From Pseudomonas sp. (GTDB lineage: Bacteria; Pseudomonadota; Gammaproteobacteria; Pseudomonadales; Pseudomonadaceae): a stretch of DNA of 5,984 nucleotides. Under the pieces are notes generated by a model that did no database searches, was not told the origin of the DNA, and saw only the letters and a list, made by a program, of their open reading frames with translations. Shown here one piece after another: positions 1-5,984 of this stretch (position 1 is its first letter; each line of letters begins with the position of its first letter). The DNA is taken from assembly GCA_003527165.1 (NCBI GenBank), contig DPSI01000100.1, forward strand, positions 1 through 5,984, in the 5' to 3' direction. The translations under genes were made by a program, and so were the position numbers.

Positions 1-530
1 GCATCGGTCAGCAGCAGCACCCGGGCGGCGTAGGGCATGACTTCGACCACCTGCCCCATCAATCCGCTGGCGTCGAGCACCGGCTGGCCGAGAAACACGC
101 CATCGCGCTCGCCCTTGTCGATCAGGATGCGATGAGTGAACGGGTTGGGATCCAGTCCGATCAGCTCACTGACAATCACCTTGTCGTCAACCAAGGCGGC
201 GGAATTGAGCAGTTCACGCAAGCGCACATTCTGCTCGGTCAGCATCGCCAGCTTTTGCAGGCGTCGCTGCATCAGCAGCGCCTCGGCCTTGAGCTTCTCG
301 TTTTCAGCTACCAGGCTGGTGCTGCTGCTGATCTGCTCGGTAGCCCGCTGCCAGGTACGCACCGGCAGATCGGCCAGCCAATAAAAGGGCGTCAGCACCA
401 GCCCCATCTGGCTGCGCAAGGGTTTTAGCGTCTCGAAGCGCGCATCCACCACCATCAACGCAACACAGAACACGGAGAGCACCAGCAGGCGAACTCCGAG
501 CAAGGGTCCTTTGGCGAATAATGGCTTGAT
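1..530 (-). CDS. mreC: Rod shape-determining protein MreC (3' end beyond window)
   Basis: MreC is an inner-membrane-anchored periplasmic scaffold that links MreB filaments to MreD, RodA and PBP2 during lateral wall synthesis. About 176 residues are visible. A hydrophobic anchor lies at roughly residues 13-28 (VRLLVLSVFCVALMVV). A probable coiled coil spans about 70-110 (LVAENEKLKAEALLMQRRL and onward). The start of the beta domain follows, containing LIGLDPNPFTHRILIDKGERD and ending at the left edge in VLLLTDA. The start is uncertain: the frame is open back to a TAG at 566-561 region, yet it has no ATG, GTG, TTG or CTG until TTG at 503-501. I chose ATC at 530-528 because GAGGAA sits 6 nt upstream and because the IKPLFAKGP segment, which I recall as conserved in Pseudomonas MreC, would otherwise be lost. 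It lies 100 bp downstream of mreB on the same strand and is presumably co-transcribed. Gene identity is secure; the start is not. Confidence 0.93.
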   Translation of the reverse strand, partial: MKPLFAKGPLLGVRLLVLSVFCVALMVVDARFETLKPLRSQMGLVLTPFYWLADLPVRTWQRATEQISSSTSLVAENEKLKAEALLMQRRLQKLAMLTEQNVRLRELLNSAALVDDKVIVSELIGLDPNPFTHRILIDKGERDGVFLGQPVLDASGLMGQVVEVMPYAARVLLLTD

Positions 531-536
531 TGGCGG

Positions 537-542
537 TTCCTC
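537..542 (-). promoter_or_regulatory. Shine-Dalgarno of mreC that points to an ATC start
   Basis: GAGGAA on the minus strand is separated by six bases (CCGCCA) from ATC at 530-528, which is near-ideal spacing. The only standard alternative in frame, TTG at 503-501, has AAAGGA only 3 nt upstream, which is closer than usual. The placement of this site is the main nucleotide-level reason for preferring the ATC. That ATC is really used for initiation is inference. Confidence 0.5.
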
Positions 543-630
543 GCGGCTACAGGCTTCAAACTAAACGCGACAAGCCGAGAGCAGAGCTGACCCTGCTATC
601 GGCTTGCGCTTGGAGCTTATGGCTTGGAGC

Positions 631-631
<1 letters not shown>
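541..631 (-). repeat. Degenerate 7-nt-phased AGC repeat array between mreB and mreC
   Basis: Read on the minus strand from the last base of the mreB stop codon, the trinucleotide AGC recurs at 631, 624, 617, 610, 604 and 597, with steps of 7, 7, 7, 6 and 7. The units are AGCTCCA, AGCCATA, AGCTCCA, AGCGCA and AGCCGAT. Two further units, AGCCTGT and AGCCGCG, start at 555 and 548, again 7 apart. A 10-bp exact direct repeat, GCTTGGAGCT on the plus strand, occurs at 608-617 and 622-631. The array encloses the hairpin at 567-609 and fills most of the intergenic space. It resembles heptameric AGC-containing intergenic repeats that I recall from some Pseudomonas genomes, but I cannot confirm that family here. 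Confidence 0.6.
567..609 (-). other. Strong imperfect hairpin in the mreB-mreC junction, possible attenuator
   Basis: In the minus-strand transcript the arms are GCG (609-607), CAAGCCGA (606-599) and AGCAG (597-593), pairing with CTGCT (584-580), TCGGCTTG (578-571) and CGC (569-567). This gives 3 + 8 + 5 base pairs with one bulged base at 570, one T/C mismatch (598/579) and an 8-nt loop (592-585). The sequence just after it on the minus strand, GTTTAGTTT, is T-rich but broken. It is therefore not a textbook intrinsic terminator; partial termination or protection of the mreB message from 3' decay are both plausible. The structure is read directly, the function is inferred. Confidence 0.6.
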
Positions 632-1743
<1,112 letters not shown>

Positions 1744-1873
1744 GGCGCGTGTCGGCGCTCATCGGCCCATACGTGAGCCATTGCGCGAAAAACGCACACC
1801 GGCGAAAAGCCCTGCGAGCCGCAGCCGCGCTACCGAGAAGGCCCTCAGGCATGTAAGATTGATGGCTTTTCCG

Positions 1874-1902
1874 GGCTCGAATGCCCACCGCCGCGGCTCG
1901 AA
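1874..1902. repeat. Short direct repeat GGCTCGAA, 21-bp period, upstream of gatC
   Basis: GGCTCGAA occurs at 1874-1881 and again at 1895-1902, so the copies start exactly 21 bp apart, about two helical turns. They lie about 70-95 bp before the gatC start. The phasing would suit a regulator binding one face of the helix, but two 8-mers in GC-rich DNA could arise by chance. No role is assigned. Confidence 0.35.
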
Positions 1903-1914
1903 CCCGCCGCCCCG

Positions 1915-1932
1915 CGTCGGGCTTTGCCGACG
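1915..1932 (+). other. Short hairpin in the presumed gatC leader
   Basis: CGTCGG (1915-1920) and CCGACG (1927-1932) form a perfect 6-bp stem around the loop GCTTTG. The hairpin ends 27 nt before the gatC Shine-Dalgarno GGAG (1960-1963). No T-run follows, so it is not an intrinsic terminator. It could be a minor leader element or chance. I see no riboswitch or tRNA-like structure here. Confidence 0.3.
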
Positions 1933-1970
1933 AAAGGCGCACCCGACTCGCTTCCCGCTGGAGAATCCCG

Positions 1971-2258
1971 ATGGCGCTTGAACGCTCCGAGGTGGAAAAG
2001 ATCGCTCATCTGGCCCGCCTGGGTCTGAATGAAGACGACCTGCCCCGCACCACCGAGACCCTGAACAACATCCTCGGCCTGATTGACCGCATGCAGGCCG
2101 TGGACACCACTGGCATCGAGCCACTGGCGCATCCGCTGGAAACGCACCAGCGCTTGCGCGCCGACACCGTCACCGAAACCAATCAGCGCGACGCCTACCA
2201 GGCCATCGCCCCGGCCGTGGAAGACGGCCTGTATCTGGTTCCGCGGGTGATCGAGTAA
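1971..2258 (+). CDS. gatC: Asp-tRNA(Asn)/Glu-tRNA(Gln) amidotransferase subunit C
   Basis: GatC is the small subunit that wraps around and stabilises the GatA-GatB pair of the cytoplasmic amidotransferase; it has no catalytic site. The 95-residue product starts [19 protein letters not shown] and ends LYLVPRVIE, both typical of the family. The N-terminal helix contains [10 protein letters not shown], and the middle carries the usual short conserved segment IEPLAHPLE followed by LRADTVTE. The start is ATG 1971, set by GGAG at 1960-1963 with 7-nt spacing. The frame is open upstream to 1881, but those 30 codons are low-complexity and not part of the family. It is the first gene of gatCAB, with its stop 14 bp before the gatA start. 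No convincing promoter stands out; TAAGAT at 1854-1859 could be a -10 but has no good -35. Confidence 0.97.
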   Translation: MALERSEVEKIAHLARLGLNEDDLPRTTETLNNILGLIDRMQAVDTTGIEPLAHPLETHQRLRADTVTETNQRDAYQAIAPAVEDGLYLVPRVIE

Positions 2259-2260
2259 TG

Positions 2261-2265
2261 AAGGA
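2261..2265 (+). promoter_or_regulatory. Shine-Dalgarno deciding the gatA start
   Basis: AAGGA lies 7 nt before ATG at 2273. A nearer ATG at 2258-2260 overlaps the gatC stop as TAATG and is in frame. It would place this AAGGA inside the gene and would have no comparable site of its own. The downstream ATG also gives the family's usual [10 protein letters not shown] beginning. Confidence 0.7.
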
Positions 2266-2272
2266 CGTCGAC

Positions 2273-3724
2273 ATGCATCAACTGACCCTCGCCGAGATCG
2301 CCCGCGCGCTGGCTGACAAGCAGTTCTCGGCCGAAGAGCTGACCCGCTCGCTGCTGGCACGCATCCAGCAGCTCGATCCGCAGCTCAACAGTTTCATTAC
2401 CGTCACCGAAGAGCAGGCCATCGCCCAGGCCAAGGCCGCCGATGCGCGCCGCGCCAACGGCGAGAGCGGCGCGCTGCTGGGTGCACCGATTGGCCACAAG
2501 GATCTGTTCTGCACCCAGGGCACCCGCACCAGCTGTGGCTCGAAAATCCTCGACAATTTCAACTCGCCTTATGACGCCACGGTGGTCGAGCGGCTCGCCG
2601 CCGCTGGCGCAGTCTCGCTGGGCAAGCTGAACATGGACGAATTCGCCATGGGCTCGGCCAACGAATCGAGCTTCTACGGCGCGGTGAAAAACCCCTGGGA
2701 CCTGTCCCGTGTGCCCGGCGGGTCCTCTGGCGGCTCGGCGGCAGCTGTCGCGGCGCGCCTGTTGCCCGCCGCCACCGGCAGCGACACCGGCGGCTCGATC
2801 CGTCAACCTGCGGCGCTGACCAACCTCACCGGCCTCAAGCCCACCTACGGGCGCGTCTCGCGCTGGGGCATGATCGCTTATGCCTCCAGTCTCGATCAGG
2901 GCGGTCCGCTCGCCCGCACCGCCGAGGACTGCGCTTTAATGCTCGGCGCCATGGCCGGTTTCGATCCGAAGGACTCCACCAGCGTCGACCAGCCGCTGGA
3001 AGATTACCTCGCTACGTTGAGCCAGCCACTGACCGGCCTGCGCATCGGCCTGCCGAAGGAATACTTTGGCGAAGGTCTCGACCCCAAGATCGGCACCGCG
3101 GTGATGCAGGCAGTGGAAGAGCTGAAGAAAGTCGGCGCGACGGTGAAAGAAATCAGCCTGCCGAACATGCAGCACGCCATCCCCTCCTATTATGTGATCG
3201 CACCAGCCGAGGCCTCTTCCAACCTGTCGCGTTTCGATGGCGTGCGCTTCGGCTACCGCTGCGAGAACCCGGCCGACCTGACCGATCTCTACAAGCGTTC
3301 GCGCGCCGAAGGCTTCGGTGATGAAGTCCGCCGTCGCATCATGGTCGGCACCTATGCATTGTCGGCCGGCTACTACGATGCCTATTACCTGAAAGCACAG
3401 AAGATCCGCCGGCTGATCAAGAACGACTTCATCAGCGCCTTCGAGGAAGTGGATGTGATCCTTGGCCCGACCACACCGAACCTCGCCTGGAAGCTCGGTG
3501 AGAAGAACAACGACCCGGTCTCGGCCTACCTGGAAGACATCTACACCATCACCGCCAACCTCGCGGGTATTCCCGGCATTTCCATGCCGGCCGGCTTCAT
3601 CGACGGTCTGCCGGTGGGTGTGCAACTGTTAGCGCCCTATTTCCAGGAGGCGCGCCTGCTCAACGTGGCGCACCAGTACCAGCAGGCCACCGAGTGGCAT
3701 AAACAGGCACCGAGCGGATTCTGA
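2273..3724 (+). CDS. gatA: Asp-tRNA(Asn)/Glu-tRNA(Gln) amidotransferase subunit A
   Basis: GatA is the glutaminase of the GatCAB complex. It hydrolyses glutamine and sends ammonia through an internal tunnel to GatB. The 483-residue protein has the amidase-signature fold. The Ser-cisSer-Lys triad is visible: Lys76 in GHKDLF, Ser151 in PGGSSGGSA and the nucleophile Ser175 in [12 protein letters not shown]. These sit at a constant offset of three from the residues I recall for S. aureus GatA (79, 154, 178). The length is normal and the frame intact. The start at ATG 2273 follows the Shine-Dalgarno at 2261-2265; a five-codon longer start at 2258 overlaps the gatC stop but is less likely. The gene is followed after 11 bp by gatB. 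Pseudomonads are known to rely on this enzyme mainly for Asn-tRNA(Asn), since they have a glutaminyl-tRNA synthetase. That statement is background knowledge, not visible here. Confidence 0.98.
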   Translation: MHQLTLAEIARALADKQFSAEELTRSLLARIQQLDPQLNSFITVTEEQAIAQAKAADARRANGESGALLGAPIGHKDLFCTQGTRTSCGSKILDNFNSPYDATVVERLAAAGAVSLGKLNMDEFAMGSANESSFYGAVKNPWDLSRVPGGSSGGSAAAVAARLLPAATGSDTGGSIRQPAALTNLTGLKPTYGRVSRWGMIAYASSLDQGGPLARTAEDCALMLGAMAGFDPKDSTSVDQPLEDYLATLSQPLTGLRIGLPKEYFGEGLDPKIGTAVMQAVEELKKVGATVKEISLPNMQHAIPSYYVIAPAEASSNLSRFDGVRFGYRCENPADLTDLYKRSRAEGFGDEVRRRIMVGTYALSAGYYDAYYLKAQKIRRLIKNDFISAFEEVDVILGPTTPNLAWKLGEKNNDPVSAYLEDIYTITANLAGIPGISMPAGFIDGLPVGVQLLAPYFQEARLLNVAHQYQQATEWHKQAPSGF

Positions 3725-3735
3725 GGAGATAGAAG

Positions 3736-5181
3736 ATGCAATGGGAAACCGTCATCGGGCTGGAAATCCATGCTCAGCTCGCCACCCAGTCGAAGATTTT
3801 TTCCGGCAGCGCCACCACTTTCGGTGCCGAGCCCAACACCCAGGCCAGCCTGGTCGACCTGGGCATGCCGGGCAGCCTGCCGGTGCTCAATGCCGAAGCC
3901 GTGCGTATGGCTTGCAAATTCGGTCTGGCAATCGACGCCGAGATCGCCGAGAAGAACGTGTTCGCGCGCAAGAATTACTTCTACCCGGACCTGCCCAAGG
4001 GCTACCAGACCAGCCAGATGGACCATCCGATCGTCGGCAAGGGTCACCTGGATATCACTCTGGAAGACGGCACGACCCGGCGCATCGGCATTACCCGCGC
4101 GCACCTGGAAGAGGATGCCGGTAAGAGCCTGCACGAAGATTTCCAGGGCATGAGCGGTATCGACCTGAACCGTGCCGGCACGCCGCTGCTGGAGATCGTC
4201 TCCGAGCCGGACATTCGCAGTGCCAAGGAAGCGGTCGCCTACGTCAAGGCGATCCACGCCCTGGTGCGCTATCTCGGCATCTGCGACGGCAACATGGCCG
4301 AAGGCTCGCTGCGTTGCGACTGCAACGTCTCTGTTCGCCCCAAGGGTCAAGCCGAGTTCGGCACCCGTGCCGAGATCAAGAACGTCAACTCCTTCCGCTT
4401 CATCGAAAAAGCGATCAACCACGAAGTACAGCGGCAGATCGAGCTGATCGAGGACGGCGGCAAGGTGGTGCAGGAAACCCGCCTGTACGACCCGAACAAG
4501 GACGAGACGCGCTCCATGCGCAGCAAGGAAGAAGCCAACGACTACCGTTACTTCCCCTGCCCCGACCTGCTACCGGTGGTGATCGAGCAGAGCTTCCTCG
4601 ACGAGGTGCGCGCCAGCCTGCCTGAACTACCCGTGGAGAAGCGCGAGCGCTTCCAGCGCGAGTTCGGCCTGTCCGCTTACGACGCTGACGTCCTGGCCGC
4701 CAGCCGCGAGCTGGGCGATTACTTCGAGCAGGTCCAGCGCGCTTGCGGCGACGCCAAGCTGTCCGCCAACTGGGTGATGGGCGAACTGTCCAGCCTGCTC
4801 AACAAGGACAACCTGGAGATCGAGCAGTCGCCGGTCTCGGCCGAGCAACTCGGCGGCATGATCCAGCGCATCAAGGACAACACCATCAGCGGTAAGATCG
4901 CCAAGATGGTGTTCGAGGCGATGGCGGCCGGCGAAGGCTCGGCCGACGAGATCATCGAGAAGAAAGGCCTCAAGCAGGTCACCGATTCCGGTGCGATCGA
5001 GGCAATGCTCGATGAGGTACTGGCCGCCAACGCCGAACAGGTCGAACAGTACCGCGTCAGCGATGAGGCCAAGCGCGGCAAGATGTTCGGCTTCTTTGTC
5101 GGCCAGGCGATGAAGGCCTCCAAGGGCAAGGCCAACCCCGGCCAGGTCAACCAGTTGCTCAAGCACAAGCTCGAGGGCTGA
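3736..5181 (+). CDS. gatB: Asp-tRNA(Asn)/Glu-tRNA(Gln) amidotransferase subunit B
   Basis: GatB binds the mischarged tRNA, phosphorylates its Asp or Glu side chain with ATP, and lets ammonia from GatA displace the phosphate. The 481-residue protein opens [15 protein letters not shown], whose Glu10 and His12, with the EED near 125-127, belong to the metal-binding kinase site. [14 protein letters not shown] is at 81-94, the GatB signature [14 protein letters not shown] at 141-154, and [13 protein letters not shown] at about 269-281. The last ~75 residues form the YqeY-like tail domain that contacts tRNA, ending [11 protein letters not shown]. The start is ATG 3736 with AGGAG (3724-3728) 7 nt upstream, overlapping the gatA stop. 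The gene is complete, closes gatCAB and is followed by a hairpin. Confidence 0.98.
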   Translation: MQWETVIGLEIHAQLATQSKIFSGSATTFGAEPNTQASLVDLGMPGSLPVLNAEAVRMACKFGLAIDAEIAEKNVFARKNYFYPDLPKGYQTSQMDHPIVGKGHLDITLEDGTTRRIGITRAHLEEDAGKSLHEDFQGMSGIDLNRAGTPLLEIVSEPDIRSAKEAVAYVKAIHALVRYLGICDGNMAEGSLRCDCNVSVRPKGQAEFGTRAEIKNVNSFRFIEKAINHEVQRQIELIEDGGKVVQETRLYDPNKDETRSMRSKEEANDYRYFPCPDLLPVVIEQSFLDEVRASLPELPVEKRERFQREFGLSAYDADVLAASRELGDYFEQVQRACGDAKLSANWVMGELSSLLNKDNLEIEQSPVSAEQLGGMIQRIKDNTISGKIAKMVFEAMAAGEGSADEIIEKKGLKQVTDSGAIEAMLDEVLAANAEQVEQYRVSDEAKRGKMFGFFVGQAMKASKGKANPGQVNQLLKHKLEG

Positions 5182-5186
5182 TCGGA

Positions 5187-5213
5187 CGAGGCGGGCCTAC
5201 CTGGCCCGCCTCG
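5187..5213 (+). terminator. GC-rich hairpin after gatB, terminator-like without T-tract
   Basis: Starting 5 nt after the gatB stop, CGAGGCGGGCC (5187-5197) pairs perfectly with GGCCCGCCTCG (5203-5213) around the loop TACCT, an 11-bp stem. The bases that follow (CTGCCGCTGG) contain no T-run, so it lacks half of the intrinsic terminator signature. It most likely marks the 3' end of the gatCAB message, either as a pause/termination site or as protection from exonucleases. The stem is certain, the termination role inferred. Confidence 0.6.
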
Positions 5214-5360
5214 CTGCCGCTGGGCCCACAGAACAAGTCATCCCCGCGTTTCCTGCCGATACGTTGAACGGCTGCATCGGTTGGCGCTCAAAGCCTTTCG
5301 AGGCCATAGAACCATCCACAGGCCGATATTCGGCTGATTCCGCTCAGGAAGGATTGGCTC

Positions 5361-5744
5361 ATGCGAACCAGACTGGTGGTTGTTCCGCTGCTCGTCGGCC
5401 TGATGGGCGGCTGCGGCGAAAAGCAGGGTGCCGATCCGAAAGCCAAAAGCACCTTTAGCCAGGAGGGGCAAGCCTCCTACTACGCTCGCAGTTTCCATGG
5501 CGAGAAGACGGCCAGCGGAGAGATCTTCAATCAGAACGAACTGGTCGCCGCGCACAAGACCCTGCGATTCGGTACGCGAGTCAAGGTGACCAACCTGGAC
5601 AATGGCAAGCAGGTCACGGTGCGTATCGTCGATCGTGGCCCGTTCGAGCCGGGACGGATCATCGACCTGTCGCGGGTCGCAGCCGGCAAGCTCGATCTGC
5701 TCGAAGACGGCATCGTCAGGGTAAAAATCGAAAAAGTGGAATGA
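5361..5744 (+). CDS. Small RlpA-like lipoprotein (double-psi beta-barrel, no SPOR domain)
   Basis: This is a 127-residue probable lipoprotein of the RlpA family, whose best-studied member in P. aeruginosa is a septal lytic transglycosylase acting on denuded peptidoglycan. The signal peptide MRTRLVVVPLLVGLMGGC gives a lipobox-like LMGG before Cys18; Met at -3 is less usual than Leu. The double-psi beta-barrel spans about 36-124, with GQASYYARSFHGEKTASGEIF, AAHKTLRFGTRVKVTNL, VRIVDRGPF and RIIDLSRVAA. Glu54 and Asp91 lie 37 apart, the same spacing as the catalytic Glu120 and Asp157 I recall for P. aeruginosa RlpA. No C-terminal SPOR domain is present, so septal targeting of the classic kind is unlikely. 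The start is ATG 5361 with AGGAAGGA at 5346-5353. It lies 179 bp after gatB, beyond its hairpin. The gap holds a small palindrome (5322-5334) but no convincing promoter. Activity and partner are unproven. Confidence 0.93.
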   Translation: MRTRLVVVPLLVGLMGGCGEKQGADPKAKSTFSQEGQASYYARSFHGEKTASGEIFNQNELVAAHKTLRFGTRVKVTNLDNGKQVTVRIVDRGPFEPGRIIDLSRVAAGKLDLLEDGIVRVKIEKVE

Positions 5745-5777
5745 CCAGGTCTACACGGCCGATCGCATGGAGTTCCG

Positions 5778-5984
5778 ATGAGTTTGATGATATTCGCCTA
5801 CCTGATCGGCGGACTGGTATTGCTGGTGGTAGGCGCCGAAGCGCTGGTACGCGGCGCCGCAAAACTGGCCGCGCGCTTCGGCATCCCGCCGCTGATCATC
5901 GGCCTGACCGTCGTCGCCTTCGGTACCAGCGCGCCGGAAACGGCGGTCAGTATCCAGGCATCCTTGAACGGTAGCGGCGACATT
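5778..5984 (+). CDS. Na+/Ca2+ exchanger, YrbG/CaxA type (3' end beyond window)
   Basis: The first 69 residues are those of an inner-membrane calcium/sodium antiporter of the CaCA superfamily, which moves Ca2+ out in exchange for Na+. The sequence opens MSLMIFAYLIGGLVLLVVGAE, a first membrane helix ending in the conserved GAEALVRGA, followed by FGIPPLIIGLTVVAFGTSAPE. The GLTVVAFGTSAPE stretch (about 42-54) is the alpha-1 repeat, whose Glu54 is part of the ion-binding site in this superfamily. The start is ATG 5778 with GGAG at 5769-5772, 5 nt upstream. It lies 33 bp after the RlpA-like gene on the same strand, so the two may be co-transcribed. The exact subfamily and ion preference cannot be read from one half-repeat. 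Confidence 0.93.
   Translation, partial: MSLMIFAYLIGGLVLLVVGAEALVRGAAKLAARFGIPPLIIGLTVVAFGTSAPETAVSIQASLNGSGDI

Noticed and set aside
1871..1905. tRNA T-arm-like sequence (GGCTCGAACCC) suggesting a tRNA fragment or attachment site
   Set aside because: No acceptor stem, anticodon arm or CCA can be built around it, and nothing nearby looks like an integrated element.
1881..1970. A 30-codon upstream extension of gatC
   Set aside because: The extension is Arg/Ala-rich and outside the GatC family; GGAG at 1960-1963 clearly serves ATG 1971.
2258..2272. gatA start at ATG 2258 overlapping the gatC stop as TAATG
   Set aside because: The better-spaced AAGGA and the family N-terminus favour ATG 2273, although coupled initiation at 2258 cannot be excluded.
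3637..4422. A 261-codon minus-strand open frame opposite gatA/gatB, and similar ones at 2936-3625 and 4627-5166
   Set aside because: All lie opposite intact gatA or gatB coding sequence, have shadow-type composition and no family features.
5238..5555. A 105-codon minus-strand open frame across the rlpA-like gene start
   Set aside because: It overlaps the conserved double-psi beta-barrel coding region and shows no recognisable domain or ribosome binding site.
5741..5974. A 77-codon plus-strand open frame overlapping the exchanger start
   Set aside because: It is Arg-rich and out of frame with the clear antiporter sequence starting at 5778, which has its own Shine-Dalgarno.

Overview
The window looks like chromosomal DNA from a gamma-proteobacterium of the genus Pseudomonas in the broad sense. 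The reasons are the high-GC coding sequence, the gene order mreC-mreB / gatC-gatA-gatB / small RlpA-like lipoprotein, and protein sequences that read as Pseudomonas versions (MreB of 345 residues, GatA of 483, GatB of 481). The mreB-gatCAB arrangement and the small gene after gatB match what I recall of P. aeruginosa. The sodium/calcium exchanger in last place makes me lean towards the stutzeri-like pseudomonads, but that species-level guess is weak.

Layout. On the minus strand, mreB (1668 to 631) is followed by mreC (530 down past the left edge, 3' end missing). These encode the cytoskeletal filament and the periplasmic scaffold of the cell-elongation machinery. A 302-bp divergent region (1669-1970) separates mreB from the plus-strand gatCAB operon. 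It holds a good sigma70-type promoter for mreB, and on the gatC side a short direct repeat and a hairpin. gatC (1971-2258), gatA (2273-3724) and gatB (3736-5181) lie 14 and 11 bp apart. They encode the three subunits of the tRNA-dependent amidotransferase that converts Asp-tRNA(Asn) and/or Glu-tRNA(Gln) to the amidated forms. A GC-rich hairpin follows gatB. Next come a 127-residue RlpA-like lipoprotein (5361-5744) and the start of a YrbG/CaxA-type Na+/Ca2+ exchanger (5778 to the right edge, incomplete).

Most of the window is conserved housekeeping sequence, and I do not see a hidden novel system. The part most worth a second look is the ~100-bp mreB-mreC junction. It contains a degenerate 7-nt-phased AGC repeat array, a strong imperfect hairpin embedded in it, and an mreC reading frame with no ATG, GTG, TTG or CTG at its expected start. 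The best-placed ribosome binding site points to an ATC codon. The small RlpA-like protein is also of interest: it lacks a SPOR domain but keeps the Glu and Asp that are catalytic in P. aeruginosa RlpA, at the same 37-residue spacing.
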